In this document: piece after piece, positions 1 to 9,408 of the stretch
Position numbering within the stretch: the first letter of the stretch is position 1
Layout of the letters: the number at the start of each line of letters is the position of its first letter
Source: Mesorhizobium sp.
GTDB taxonomy: Bacteria > Pseudomonadota > Alphaproteobacteria > Rhizobiales > Rhizobiaceae
Direction: 5' to 3'
Length of the DNA: 64,000 nt
Assembly (NCBI RefSeq): GCF_004963255.1
Contig: NZ_SUGA01000009.1
Span: 124,001 to 188,000 of the forward strand
The notes under the pieces: model-generated
The model's database searches: none
The model's input: only the letters and a program-made list of their open reading frames with translations
Told to the model about the DNA's origin: nothing
Translations under genes and position numbers: made by a program

Positions 1-522
1 GGCGGCCCACTGGTGCCGCTCGATCCCTCGCTGGTTTTCGACAGCAAGGTCAAGGAACTGGACGAGGCGCTCGACGCGCTTGACGGAGTCAAGAAGGAGG
101 CGCGCAAGCTGCCGCTTGCCAACCCCGCCCCTGGCCATCCGGTGACCAGCCCGTTTGGCGTACGCACGGACCCGATCCTGGGCAGCGCCGCCCTGCACAC
201 GGGCATGGATTTCAGGGCGCCGATCGGCATGCCGGCCAAGGTCACGGCCGCCGGCATCGTCACCAGGGCCGGCTGGGCCGGCGGCTACGGCCGCATGGTC
301 GAGGTCGACCACGGCAACGGCTTTGCCACACGCTACGGACATCTGAGCGAGATCGACGTCACTGTCGGCCAGAAGCTCGCCGCCGGCGACATCATCGGCA
401 AGACCGGCAGCAGCGGCCGCTCGACCGGTCCGCACCTTCATTACGAAGTGCGCCACGATGGCGAGGCGGTCGACCCGCTGCGCTTCCTCACTGTCGGCAA
501 GAAGGTCGCGCAATACCTTTGA
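1..522 (+). CDS. M23 family metallopeptidase, C-terminal part
   Basis: This is the 3' part of a LytM/peptidase M23 gene; the frame is open from the first base, so the true start lies to the left. Numbering from the GTG at 13, it shows HTGMD (His62, Asp66), YGH (His110) and HLH (141-143), the zinc-binding and catalytic residues of the family. These enzymes cleave peptidoglycan cross-links in the periplasm or activate amidases. The stretch before the domain is helical and charged, as in EnvC/NlpD-like proteins, but the N-terminus is not visible. It converges on the gene that ends at 556. Confidence 0.9.
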   Translation, partial: GGPLVPLDPSLVFDSKVKELDEALDALDGVKKEARKLPLANPAPGHPVTSPFGVRTDPILGSAALHTGMDFRAPIGMPAKVTAAGIVTRAGWAGGYGRMVEVDHGNGFATRYGHLSEIDVTVGQKLAAGDIIGKTGSSGRSTGPHLHYEVRHDGEAVDPLRFLTVGKKVAQYL

Positions 523-555
523 CCGGCTGATCCGACAAAGGCGCCTGCGGATCGG

Positions 556-1782
556 CTAAGCGCCGCAATTTTCCTGTCCGGCCAGGTACATCGTTGCCAC
601 CGACACCAGAGTAAGGACGCCGTTCTTCAACGCCGTCTCGTCGACGCGGAACCTGGAATGGTGGAGCGGGTAGACTGCCCCTACCCCCTCGTTGCGGATG
701 CCGAGCCGGAAATAGACCGACGGGCGTTTCTCGCTATAGTAACCGAAGTCGTCCGCAATGCTCCATCCAGGCATGTTGAGAACATTATCCGCGCCGATGC
801 TGGCCCTGGCGCCGGCCATGATGAGCGCGGCCATACCGGCATCGTTGACGACGCCCGGTTCGCCCCGGCGGATGTCGATCTTTACGCTGGCGCCGTGGCT
901 TGCCGCTATTCCTTCCAGCACTTCACGAAGCCGGCGCCAGGCCCGCACGCGAGTGGCGTCGTGGCCGCTGCGGATGGTGCCTTTGAACGCGACCTTGCCG
1001 GCGGTGACGTTATAGGCATTGCCGCCATTGATGGCGGTGACCGAGATGACCAGGGGATCATAGGGATCGGTCTCACGCGATACGATCTTCTGCAGGTCGC
1101 CCACCATTGAGCAGGCGACCGTCAGCGCGTCTATGCCTTCATAGGGCTTTGCCGCATGCGCCGCCGAGCCCGTGACCAGCACATCGAACGTATCGCAGGC
1201 GAGAGTGTAGGGACCCGGGCCGACGGCCACCTTGCCCGACGGCGTATACGGATCGACATGGAGGCAGATCGCGGCATCGACGTCGTCGAGAAGCCCTTCC
1301 TCGACCACCCGTTTGCCGCCTGACGGTTCATCTTCCTCGGCCGGCTGGAAGATCAGGCGAACCGTTCCGCCGAAACTGTCGCGTGAGCGATTGAGATGCG
1401 CGGCGACCGCGAAGCCCATCCCGGCATGGGCGTCATGACCGCAGGCATGCATCACGCCCGGATTTTTGGATGCAAAATCGACACCGGACTCCTCCTCGAT
1501 CGGCAAGGCGTCGATATCGGCACGGATAGCCACCTTGCGGTTCGAAGGCCGGCCGGTGCCGACGATGTCGACGGCAAGCCCGTAGCCGGCCACATCACGG
1601 ATTTCGGTGATCCCTTCCTTTGCAAGCATCTCGCGCAAATAGCGCTGCGTGCCCGCTTCCCGGTTCGACAGCTCGGGGTGGCAGTGCAGATGGCGCCGGA
1701 TCTCGATCATCCGATCGAGAATTCCGGCATCGATGTCGGGCGCGGCATCGCTCGTCGAGGACGGCCGGTCAGGTTTTGACAT
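556..1782 (-). CDS. M20 family amidohydrolase (hippurate hydrolase / DoeB2-like)
   Basis: 408 aa. The metal-binding motif HACGHDAH (Cys114, His116, His119) and QPAEE (Glu149/150) place it in the M20D amidohydrolases that hydrolyse N-acyl amino acids. It overlaps the upstream DoeA-like gene by 14 nt, so the two are translationally coupled. DoeA opens ectoine to N-acetyl-diaminobutyrate and an M20 enzyme called DoeB2 can deacetylate this product, so the pairing suggests that role here. The specific substrate is inference; other N-acyl amino acids fit equally well from sequence alone. Confidence 0.85.
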   Translation of the reverse strand: MSKPDRPSSTSDAAPDIDAGILDRMIEIRRHLHCHPELSNREAGTQRYLREMLAKEGITEIRDVAGYGLAVDIVGTGRPSNRKVAIRADIDALPIEEESGVDFASKNPGVMHACGHDAHAGMGFAVAAHLNRSRDSFGGTVRLIFQPAEEDEPSGGKRVVEEGLLDDVDAAICLHVDPYTPSGKVAVGPGPYTLACDTFDVLVTGSAAHAAKPYEGIDALTVACSMVGDLQKIVSRETDPYDPLVISVTAINGGNAYNVTAGKVAFKGTIRSGHDATRVRAWRRLREVLEGIAASHGASVKIDIRRGEPGVVNDAGMAALIMAGARASIGADNVLNMPGWSIADDFGYYSEKRPSVYFRLGIRNEGVGAVYPLHHSRFRVDETALKNGVLTLVSVATMYLAGQENCGA

Positions 1783-2947
1783 GGATATCCCGCGGGAACT
1801 TCGTCAGTGTCTCGTTGCCGGTCTCGGTCACCAGAATGGTTTCGCTGACCTCGATGCCCCATCCGTCCATCCACATTCCCAGGATGGAATGGACGACATT
1901 GCCGGGCTGCAGCACCGTCTTGTCGCCTGGCCGCAGGCTGATCGTATGCTCGCCCCAATCCGGCGGATAGGCAACGCCGATCGAATAGCCGATGCGCGAT
2001 TCCTTCTTCAGCCCGTGACGCGCAATGACCTTGCGCCAGGCGGCTTCGACCGCCTCGGCGGTCGTGCCTGGACGGGCGGTCTCGAGCACCGCATCCATGC
2101 CTTCGATCACCGCCTTTGCCGTGTCCGCGACGCGGGCCGGCGTCTTGCCGAGCTGCATGGTCCTGGCAAGCCCGGCGGCATAGCGGCGGCAGACGCCGGC
2201 GAGTTCCAGCGCGATGGTTTCGTCCTTTCCGAACCGCCGGTCGCTCCACATGATGTGCGGGGCAGAAGCGTTTTCGCCGCCGAGGATCGTCGGCGGCAGC
2301 GCCGTGATGTCGCCGGCGAAATCAGGGCTGCCGGCGATCTGCGCCGCCTGGATGGAAGCAATCGCGTCGCATTCGCGCACGCCCGGCGCGATGACTTCGT
2401 AGGCCCGCGCGACCGCCGCCTCGGCCAGCCTCGACGCCTTGCGCAGGTAGTCAATTTCCGGCGCCGATTTCACCGCGCGGATCCAGTTCACGAGCAGGTC
2501 GGCGTCGTGCCATTTGGCGTTGGGAAGGCCGGCGACGAGCCGCGCATGCGCCTTCGGCGAGAAATAATAGGCTTCGAGCTCGATGCCGATGGGGCGGTTG
2601 CCCCAGCCCTTGGCGACGATCCAGGCCGCGATCCAGTCCATCGGATGCCGGTCGGCGCGCTGGACATGGTCCTCCGGGAAGCCGACGACGTTTTCCGGCT
2701 TCATCCAGGCCGTCAGCAAGCCGCCGGCCGCATCCATGGCGCGGCCGATCCAGACCGGCTCGGCATCCTCGATGGGAACAAGCACGACCTGCGGAGTATA
2801 GAACGACCAGCCGTCATAGCCGGTGATGTAGTGCTGGTTGGCGACGTCGTTGACGATCAGGAGTTCGATGCCGCGCCTGGCCATCTCGGCGCGGATTTCT
2901 CCGAGCCGCCGCTGGTACTCTGCGCGGGCAAAAGGCAGTTCAATCAT
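1769..2947 (-). CDS. doeA: M24 family hydrolase, ectoine hydrolase DoeA/EutD-like
   Basis: 392 aa with the creatinase N-terminal domain followed by a pita-bread M24 domain. The N-terminal region resembles ectoine hydrolases from memory (TGYDGWSFY near residue 43, ADRHPMDW near 98). The C-terminal half carries the M24 fold. DoeA converts ectoine to N-alpha-acetyl-L-2,4-diaminobutyrate. The downstream M20 gene overlaps it. The upstream region is divergent to the FAD oxidase operon and holds a likely GntR operator. No aminotransferase or dehydrogenase of the rest of the ectoine pathway is in view, so use on ectoine itself is a good guess rather than certain. Confidence 0.8.
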   Translation of the reverse strand: MIELPFARAEYQRRLGEIRAEMARRGIELLIVNDVANQHYITGYDGWSFYTPQVVLVPIEDAEPVWIGRAMDAAGGLLTAWMKPENVVGFPEDHVQRADRHPMDWIAAWIVAKGWGNRPIGIELEAYYFSPKAHARLVAGLPNAKWHDADLLVNWIRAVKSAPEIDYLRKASRLAEAAVARAYEVIAPGVRECDAIASIQAAQIAGSPDFAGDITALPPTILGGENASAPHIMWSDRRFGKDETIALELAGVCRRYAAGLARTMQLGKTPARVADTAKAVIEGMDAVLETARPGTTAEAVEAAWRKVIARHGLKKESRIGYSIGVAYPPDWGEHTISLRPGDKTVLQPGNVVHSILGMWMDGWGIEVSETILVTETGNETLTKFPRDIHVKT

Positions 2948-3141
2948 CTTTTCTCCTCATCGGATCGATCTGGTCGGGGACGAAGCCCTATCGTCCTACC
3001 ATCGCGGTGGTTTTGAGCGACGACAATCGGCCAGGACGGTGCATAGGCAGGGCCTACCGAGCAGTCTCGGCTTGCCAGCCGCATGGTCAGTTCCACCTGC
3101 CTTGAACGAGCCGATGACCTGTTCGCCGAATAAGAGAGCGA

Positions 3142-3176
3142 TTGACTCGAAGTAAGTTGTAGGATGATATGTATCA
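3142..3176 (+). promoter_or_regulatory. Promoter and GntR-type operator before the FAD oxidase operon
   Basis: TTGACT (3142-3147) and TGATAT (3165-3170) are spaced by 17 nt and lie about 25 nt before the start at 3201. The inverted repeat TGATA-TG-TATCA (3165-3176) sits on the -10 box, as expected for repression by the GntR regulator encoded at 4634. The 253-bp divergent gap (2948-3200) also has to contain the promoter of the leftward doeA pair. Confidence 0.5.
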
Positions 3177-3200
3177 CCTGATATCCAGACATGAATCTCC

Positions 3201-4637
3201 ATGACCGTTCATAGCCTCTCGCCGGAAATACTCAGCGCCATGGAAGGCGCCGTCGGCCGAAACGGCATTGCCGCCGAGCCGGCTGGAATGGCGAAATATC
3301 TGGGCGACTGGGCGGGCGATTATCGCGGCCGAGCGCTTGCCGTGCTGCGGCCCGGCTCGGTCGGCGAAGTCCAGGCCCTGATGCGTTTGTGCAACGAGCT
3401 TGGGCTCGGCATCGTTCCGCAAGGCGGCAACACCGGGCTGGTATCGGGCGCGATCGACAGCAAGGGCGGCGGCCTGGTTGTCTTGAGCCTGGAGCGGCTG
3501 AACGCCATCCGGCAGATCGATAGAGACAATTTCACGCTGCAAGCCGATGCCGGCTGCGTGCTGCAGACGATCAAGGACGCCTGCGAGGTGCGAGATTGCC
3601 TCTTTCCGCTCGCGCTCGGCGCGCAAGGCAGCTGCCAGATCGGCGGCAATGCGGCGACCAATGCCGGCGGCGTCAACGTGCTGCGCTATGGCATGGCGCG
3701 CGACCTGATCCTCGGTCTCGAAGTCGTGCTGGCGGACGGCGAACTGTGGAACGGCTTCTCCGGTCTGCGCAAGAACAACAGCGGCTACGACCTGAAGCAG
3801 CTTTTCATCGGCTCCGAAGGCACGCTCGGCATCATCACCGGTGTCGAGGTCAAGCTGTTTCCGAAACCGGCGCGAACCGAGACCGCTTACCTCGGCCTAG
3901 CCTCGTTCGAGGCGGCCGTGGCGCTGTTCAACCAGGCGCGCCGCGACTGCTCGGACCTAGTCTCCGCTTTCGAGATCATCGGTGCCGAATGCATCGAGCT
4001 TGCCAAGCTGATCGACCCGGCGATGAGGGCACCGGTCGCCGCGCCCGTCCACGTGCTGATCGAATTGTCATCCAGCGCTGCTATCGACCTCAACAGCTTG
4101 CTGGCCGGCCTCCTCGGCGATGCCATCGAAAATGGCCTTGTAACCGACGCGGTTCTCGCCGCGAGCACGACGCAGGCCAGGAGTTTTTGGGTGATCCGCG
4201 AAGGTCTGGTCGAAGGCCAGGCCAAGCGTGGCTATCATGTGCGCACTGACCTGTCGGTGAGGATTTCCGACATCCCCAGCCTCATCGAAAGAGCCCGCCG
4301 CTTCGTCGCGAATGACCATCCCGGCTGGATCCCGCTCGCCTACGGCCACGCCGGTGACGGCAACATCCACTTCAACGTGCTGCCTCCGCTCGAACTTGCC
4401 GAGGATGAAGCCCGTGCCCGGGGCGCCGAAGTCATCGCCGGGCTCTATGAAATCGCCATCGGTCTCGGCGGCTCGATCAGCGCGGAGCACGGCATCGGCC
4501 GCAGCCGCCGCAAGGAATTCTGGGCCGGGCTTTCGCCGGCGCATCGCCGCATGGTCGCGGCGCTGAAGGGCGCACTCGACCCCAAGGGCCTGATGAATCC
4601 CGGTTGCCTGTTGCCCGCGACGGAGACTTTTCCATGA
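3201..4637 (+). CDS. FAD-binding oxidase, D-2-hydroxyacid dehydrogenase family
   Basis: 478 aa. The N-terminal FAD_binding_4 domain shows PQGGNTGL near residue 72. The C-terminal FAD-oxidase_C domain shows YGHAGDGNIHFN and EHGIGRSR, the substrate and metal region of GlcD / D-lactate / D-2-hydroxyglutarate dehydrogenases. Such enzymes oxidise a D-2-hydroxy acid to the 2-oxo acid with FAD. It is the first gene of the rightward operon; its stop overlaps the next start (ATGA at 4634). The hydroxyacid cannot be told from the sequence. Confidence 0.87.
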   Translation: MTVHSLSPEILSAMEGAVGRNGIAAEPAGMAKYLGDWAGDYRGRALAVLRPGSVGEVQALMRLCNELGLGIVPQGGNTGLVSGAIDSKGGGLVVLSLERLNAIRQIDRDNFTLQADAGCVLQTIKDACEVRDCLFPLALGAQGSCQIGGNAATNAGGVNVLRYGMARDLILGLEVVLADGELWNGFSGLRKNNSGYDLKQLFIGSEGTLGIITGVEVKLFPKPARTETAYLGLASFEAAVALFNQARRDCSDLVSAFEIIGAECIELAKLIDPAMRAPVAAPVHVLIELSSSAAIDLNSLLAGLLGDAIENGLVTDAVLAASTTQARSFWVIREGLVEGQAKRGYHVRTDLSVRISDIPSLIERARRFVANDHPGWIPLAYGHAGDGNIHFNVLPPLELAEDEARARGAEVIAGLYEIAIGLGGSISAEHGIGRSRRKEFWAGLSPAHRRMVAALKGALDPKGLMNPGCLLPATETFP

Positions 4638-5368
4638 AGCAGAGACTGGCCGCCATCGGCACTGTCGAGACATTGCCGCACCGGGTCGCCGCCTTCCTCA
4701 GCCGCGAGATCGAATCCGGCGAATTGAACCCCGGCGCGCGCCTGCCGACCGAGCAGGAATTGTCCGAAAAATTCGGCGTCAGCCGAAATGTCGTGCGCGA
4801 GGCGATCGCCCAGCTTCGCGCCGACGGCATGATCGAGGCGCGCCAAGGCATCGGCGCCTTCGTGCTGGCGCCCGAGCAGCGGGCAGCGATCCGCATCGAC
4901 CGCGAGGCGCTCAAGGACACGCACAACATGGAGCGGCTGTTCGAACTGCGCTGCATCCTCGAGGCCGAATCGGCGGCGCTGGCAGCGGCGCGCCGCAATC
5001 AGGGCCATCTCGATTCGATCAAGGCTGCGCTCGACCGCATGGGCGGCGAGGAGCGCTGGGAAGAAGGCAGCATCGACGCCGACCTGCTCTTCCACCGCGA
5101 GATCGCGCGCGCCACCGGCAACAGCTACATCCACACCTTCATTTCCTTCGTTTGCGAGCAGATCCGCCACTCGATCCACTACGCGCGCATGACGAACCCG
5201 CTGCACGACCTCGTCGAGATCAATGTCGGCGAACATGTGCGCATCTATGAGGCTCTGGTGGCGGGCGATCCGGCTGCGGCGGAGGCGGCGATGCGCACGC
5301 ATATCGTCGGCGCCGCCAACCGCGTCGGCGTCAAGCTGCCGCTCTCGAAAGACACCGGAGCGAAATAG
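4634..5368 (+). CDS. GntR family regulator, FadR/FCD subfamily
   Basis: 244 aa. The N-terminal winged helix shows LPTEQELSEKFGVSRNVVREAI, split here as LPTEQELSEK and FGVSRNVVREAI, followed by an all-helical FCD domain that binds an organic-acid ligand. The start at 4634 overlaps the stop of the oxidase gene; an ATG-like start further up at 4604 lies inside that gene and is less likely. It probably controls this operon through the inverted repeat at 3165-3176. Confidence 0.9.
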   Translation: MKQRLAAIGTVETLPHRVAAFLSREIESGELNPGARLPTEQELSEKFGVSRNVVREAIAQLRADGMIEARQGIGAFVLAPEQRAAIRIDREALKDTHNMERLFELRCILEAESAALAAARRNQGHLDSIKAALDRMGGEERWEEGSIDADLLFHREIARATGNSYIHTFISFVCEQIRHSIHYARMTNPLHDLVEINVGEHVRIYEALVAGDPAAAEAAMRTHIVGAANRVGVKLPLSKDTGAK

Positions 5369-5370
5369 CC

Positions 5371-5805
5371 ATGCCTGCGAGCGTCACCCGCATCTCCGAC
5401 GTCTGCCTGCTGGTCGAAAATATCGAACGGACGGTCGATTTCTACGTCGACAAGCTCGGCTTCCGCTTGCGCCGCCGCGCCGAAGGCTTTGCCGATTTCC
5501 ATGGCGAGGGCGTGACGCTCGCTGCCTGGGAGCTCGACCACATCAACCGGCACACCGGCGTGTCCAACCTGAGATCGCCGCGCCACGCGCACAAGGTTTG
5601 TGTCGCCGTGCAGCTCGACACACCGGCCGACATCGACCGCATGCACGCTGAACTCAGCGCCAAGGGCGTGCCCTTCTACGGTCCGCCGGAAAACTACGTC
5701 TGGAAGGCGCGCTGCGCCTATTTCAGCGACCCGGACGACACGCTCTGGGAGCTTTACGCCTGGCTCGACGGCGGCCCTGGCGATTACCACGACGAACAGC
5801 CGTAG
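5371..5805 (+). CDS. VOC family protein (glyoxalase/dioxygenase superfamily)
   Basis: 144 aa with the paired beta-alpha-beta-beta-beta pattern of the vicinal oxygen chelate fold. Candidate metal ligands are the early DVCLLVENIE strand, the central HAHKVCV strand and Glu in DTLWELY near the C-terminus. It starts 2 nt after the GntR stop and is co-transcribed with it. Reaction unknown: lyase, isomerase and dioxygenase activities all occur in the family. Confidence 0.8.
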   Translation: MPASVTRISDVCLLVENIERTVDFYVDKLGFRLRRRAEGFADFHGEGVTLAAWELDHINRHTGVSNLRSPRHAHKVCVAVQLDTPADIDRMHAELSAKGVPFYGPPENYVWKARCAYFSDPDDTLWELYAWLDGGPGDYHDEQP

Positions 5806-5872
5806 ACGACGCCGCGCCGAAGGGAACGGCGCCTGGAGAAGAGACGAAAAAAGTCTGCAACAGGAGCGAAAA

Positions 5873-6925
5873 ATGAGTGGGAACAGGGACTTCGAATTGA
5901 ACCGCCGTGCTTTCGTGAAAGGCGGCATGGCAGCGGTGGCCGCCGTATCTGCCGGCATGCAGCTGGTGCTGACGCCGGGCGCCAAGGCCGCGGGCAAGGT
6001 CGTCATCCAGTATGACTGGTTGATGTCCAACGGCCAGATCGGCGATATCGCGGCCGTCGCCAACGGCTATTTCAAGGACGCTGGGCTGGAGGTCGAGTTC
6101 AGCCCCGGCGGCCCCAACGCGTCGACCGTGCCGCCGGTCATTTCGGGCGCCGCGCAGCTTGGGCAGTTCTCGGAAACGCCGCAGCTCTATTCTGCCCGCG
6201 CCAGCGGCGTGCCGATCAAGATCATCGCCTGCGGCTTCCGTACCGGTCCTTACGCATTGACCTCGAAACCGGCCAAGCCGATCCACAGTGTCTCTGATCT
6301 CAAGGGCAAGAAGATCGGCATCCAGCCGACGGCACGCTTCGTCATCGACGAGATCCTGGCCAAGAACGGCATGGACCCCTCGGAGGTGACCATCGTCAAT
6401 GTCGGCTTTGACAAGGCGCCGCTGGTGCGCGGCGATGTCGACGCGATCGGCGGTTGGATTACCAACACCCAGGCGCTCAGCGTCGTCGGCGACGACCGCA
6501 TCGACCTTCTGACGCGCGACCTTGGGCTGAGCTCCTACGCCGATGTCTATTTCGCCACCGACGCGGCAATCGAGAAGGATCCTGAGACGCTGGCGAAGTT
6601 CATCGGCGCCGTCGGCAAAGGCTGGGGCTGGGTGCATGCCAATCCGCAGGAAGCGGTGAAGAAGATGGTCGCCGCCTATCCGGAAATGGATCTCGGCTGG
6701 GAGGAGAAGACGGTCAATCTGGTGCTGAAGCTCTCCTTCGACGGCGCGACCGCCAAGGACGGCTGGGGCACGTTCGATCCGGCCTCGATCGAGGAGCAAT
6801 TGGCGCTGCTCGATAAGGTCGGCCAGTATCCGAACGGACGCCCGGCCGCCGCCGATGTCTACACCACCAAGATCCTGGAGCTTTCCGCCGCGGACCGGCC
6901 CAAGCTCGACGCGCCCGCGGCCTGA
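5873..6925 (+). CDS. ABC transporter substrate-binding protein (NMT1/SsuA-like), Tat-type signal
   Basis: 350 aa. The N-terminus has a twin-arginine motif NRRAFVK followed by a hydrophobic stretch and an AKAA cleavage region, so it is likely exported folded to the periplasm. The mature part reads as an NMT1/THI5-like binding protein of nitrate/taurine/thiamine-precursor importers. The start at 5873 is chosen because AGGAG precedes it and the signal peptide begins there; the longer upstream frame overlaps the VOC gene. Its stop overlaps the ATPase start (TGATG). Confidence 0.88.
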   Translation: MSGNRDFELNRRAFVKGGMAAVAAVSAGMQLVLTPGAKAAGKVVIQYDWLMSNGQIGDIAAVANGYFKDAGLEVEFSPGGPNASTVPPVISGAAQLGQFSETPQLYSARASGVPIKIIACGFRTGPYALTSKPAKPIHSVSDLKGKKIGIQPTARFVIDEILAKNGMDPSEVTIVNVGFDKAPLVRGDVDAIGGWITNTQALSVVGDDRIDLLTRDLGLSSYADVYFATDAAIEKDPETLAKFIGAVGKGWGWVHANPQEAVKKMVAAYPEMDLGWEEKTVNLVLKLSFDGATAKDGWGTFDPASIEEQLALLDKVGQYPNGRPAAADVYTTKILELSAADRPKLDAPAA

Positions 6926-7698
6926 TGCCAAGCGCGATTGAGGCCCGACAGCTGGATGTCGGCTATGGCGGCCGGCAGGCGGCCGTCAAAGTGCTCGCCG
7001 GCCTCGACTTGACCGTCGCGGCCGGCTCCTTCCTGTCGATCCTGGGGCCGTCAGGCTGCGGCAAGTCCACCTTGCTCCGCGTGGTGGCCGATCTGCTCGA
7101 TCCGCTCGGCGGCACGATCAGAGTATTGGGCGAGACGCCGCATGCAGTGCGCTCGCGGCGCGATGTCGGCTTCGTCTTCCAGGATTCGACCCTCCTGCCC
7201 TGGCGCACGGTGCGCGACAATGTGCGCCTGCCGCTTGGCGTCGGCCTGCGCAGCCTGACACGCAAGATCGAGGATCGCAGCACGGAACTGCTTGAATTGA
7301 TGGGGCTCGGCGCCCTCAGTGAGCGCCTGCCGCACCAGCTCTCCGGCGGCCAGCGCCAGCGCGTGGCGATCGCGCGCGCTTTGCTCGGCGAACCGAAACT
7401 GCTTCTGATGGACGAACCCTTCGGCGCGCTGGACGAGATCACGCGCGACCGGTTGAACGACGAGCTGTTGGCGCTCTGGCGGCGCAGCGGCACGACCATC
7501 CTCTTCGTCACCCATTCGATCGCCGAAGCCGCCTATCTCGGCGAGCGCGTCATCGTGCTGGCCGCCAATCCGGGACGTGTCGTCAAGGACCTCGACATGC
7601 GGCCCCTCAAGCAGGAAGGCAATCGCTGCAAGCGCGAGGATGCGGCGATGGTCGCCGCCATGGCCGATCTGCGCGTGGCGCTGGAGCGCGCATCGTGA
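6925..7698 (+). CDS. ABC transporter ATPase, SsuB/TauB-like
   Basis: 257 aa. Walker A GPSGCGKST, Q-loop FQDSTLLPW, signature LSGGQRQR and Walker B LLLMDEPFGALD are all present. It powers the importer formed with the binding protein at 5873 and the permease at 7695, and overlaps both genes by a few bases. Substrate specificity cannot be read from the ATPase. Confidence 0.95.
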   Translation: MPSAIEARQLDVGYGGRQAAVKVLAGLDLTVAAGSFLSILGPSGCGKSTLLRVVADLLDPLGGTIRVLGETPHAVRSRRDVGFVFQDSTLLPWRTVRDNVRLPLGVGLRSLTRKIEDRSTELLELMGLGALSERLPHQLSGGQRQRVAIARALLGEPKLLLMDEPFGALDEITRDRLNDELLALWRRSGTTILFVTHSIAEAAYLGERVIVLAANPGRVVKDLDMRPLKQEGNRCKREDAAMVAAMADLRVALERAS

Positions 7699-8450
7699 GA
7701 CAGGCGCCGCTCTCCCCGCAAACGACGGTTGCGCTTCCGGTCCTGGGCGCGGCTTCGATCCTGCTTGCCTGGCAATACATTCTGCCGCTGCTCGGCGTGC
7801 CGGCCTATATCGTGCCGACGCCGACGGCCATTTTCGGCGTCTTCCAGAAGAACTTTTCGCTCCTCATGGACAATCTCAGGCCGACGCTGATCGAAGCGCT
7901 GGCCGGCTTCGTCATCGGCAATCTCGCTGCCGTGCTGCTGGCCGTGCTCTTCGTCCACAGCCGCGTCCTGCAGGCCGCCTATTTCCCGATCGTGCTCTTC
8001 TTCAACACCATCCCCATCCTGGCGCTGTCGCCGATCATCATCCTGATCTTCGGCCTCGGCATGACGCCGAAGATCGTCATCGCCGCGGTGATCTGCTTCT
8101 TCCCGACGCTGGTGAACATGATCCGCGGCCTCGATTCGGCCAGCGGCAACGAACACGAGCTGTTCCGGGTGCTGTCGGCGACACGCTCGGAGATCTTCTG
8201 GGGCCTGCGCCTGCCCCGTGCTCTGCCGATGTTGTTCTCGTCCCTCAGGATCGCGTCGGCCACCGCCGTGATCGGCGCCATCGTCGGCGAGTGGATCGGC
8301 TCGGACAAAGGGCTCGGCGCGCTGATCATCCAGGCGACCTTCAACTATCAGTCCGACCGGCTCTACGCCGCGATCATTCTTTCGTCGTCGCTGTCGATCG
8401 CGCTGTTCTGCCTGGTGGTCCTCGTTGAGCGGCGGATCATTAGATATTGA
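7695..8450 (+). CDS. ABC transporter permease, SsuC/TauC-like
   Basis: 251 aa of the BPD_transp_1 family with about six hydrophobic segments and the EAA loop region (LFRVLSATRSEIFWGLRLP). It begins with GTG overlapping the ATPase stop. It is the last gene of the uptake and degradation operon. Confidence 0.92.
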   Translation: MRQAPLSPQTTVALPVLGAASILLAWQYILPLLGVPAYIVPTPTAIFGVFQKNFSLLMDNLRPTLIEALAGFVIGNLAAVLLAVLFVHSRVLQAAYFPIVLFFNTIPILALSPIIILIFGLGMTPKIVIAAVICFFPTLVNMIRGLDSASGNEHELFRVLSATRSEIFWGLRLPRALPMLFSSLRIASATAVIGAIVGEWIGSDKGLGALIIQATFNYQSDRLYAAIILSSSLSIALFCLVVLVERRIIRY

Positions 8451-8567
8451 GCCCCGGCCGCCCGTAGGACCGCCCGAGTTAACAATGGTCTCCCGATCAG
8501 GCATTCATCGCGCATTTAATCCGCCTGCTGTAGGATGCCGGCGTACAACCAAACCGGGAGACAATTC

Positions 8568-9107
8568 GTGTTAAGAACTTTTCACGTCTCGATCCGAGCA
8601 ACGCTGGCCTTCATCTGCCTCGTCGGCTTGGCCGCGGCCGCTACGGCCCTGTTCCCTACCACCGCGTCGGCGCAGCAGCTGCGGCGATGCGCGAATGAGG
8701 GTGGCATTTGCCGCCTGCCCTACCCCACGGAAGTGGTCTACGGCGCGCGCGGTCGAATGACCTCCCGGTTTTTCGATCGTCGAGCCGTCCCTTGCTCGAA
8801 TCGCGTTTTTGGCGACCCCGCCCCCGGCCGCGAGAAGGCCTGCTATTTCGTGGCGCGTGGCGGCGGCTACGGCGATGACAATGATTACGGGGACGATGAC
8901 TACGGCTCGCGCCCAGGCCGTGGCGAATGGGTCGCTTGCGCCAGGGAGGGTGAATTCTGCGATTTCCGCGGCCGCGCGATGGTCAGATACGGCGCACGTG
9001 GCCAATACACCCAGGACGTCTTCAGGAACGGCGTTCGCTGCGGCAACGACGCTTTCGGCGACGATCCTGCGCCCGGCGCTCACAAGCGCTGCTACGTCAG
9101 GCAGTAG
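8568..9107 (+). CDS. Secreted protein with two Cys-containing repeats, unknown function
   Basis: 179 aa from the GTG at 8568, chosen for the GGGAGA ribosome site 5 nt before it; an ATG at 8535 gives 11 extra residues. The signal peptide ends near TASAQQ. The mature protein is a tandem duplication: each copy has CANEGGICR / CAREGEFCD, then YGARG, a second Cys, FGD..PAPG and a terminal CYF/CYV, joined by a Gly/Asp/Tyr-rich linker. Four Cys per copy suggest disulfides. Function unknown. Confidence 0.75.
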   Translation: MLRTFHVSIRATLAFICLVGLAAAATALFPTTASAQQLRRCANEGGICRLPYPTEVVYGARGRMTSRFFDRRAVPCSNRVFGDPAPGREKACYFVARGGGYGDDNDYGDDDYGSRPGRGEWVACAREGEFCDFRGRAMVRYGARGQYTQDVFRNGVRCGNDAFGDDPAPGAHKRCYVRQ

Positions 9108-9185
9108 CGGCCTGACCGCAGCTCGATAAGGCGGTGGCCCTGGCAAGGGCCGCTGCCGCGTTCTGCTTCAGCTTGTTCGGCGTAA

Positions 9186-9261
<76 letters not shown>

Positions 9262-9408
9262 GCCTGAGCGCGGACCTTTAAGCAGTTAGGCTCGGCTTCG
9301 CAAGGCCAAATGAACCGTACGGCGCGCCTGTCGCGGCAGGTTTTCCCCGGCCTCGACGCCGCTGTCAAAAAACCTTCTCCTGATTGCTGTAATGGTTGAA
9401 AGCCGCGC

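Noticed and set aside
1649..3016. 455-residue rightward frame over the M20/M24 pair
   Set aside because: Antisense to two recognisable enzymes; His/Arg/Asp-rich shadow sequence.
9137..9152. Hairpin GGCCCT-GGCA-AGGGCC as terminator of the secreted protein gene
   Set aside because: No T-run follows; a weak hairpin only.
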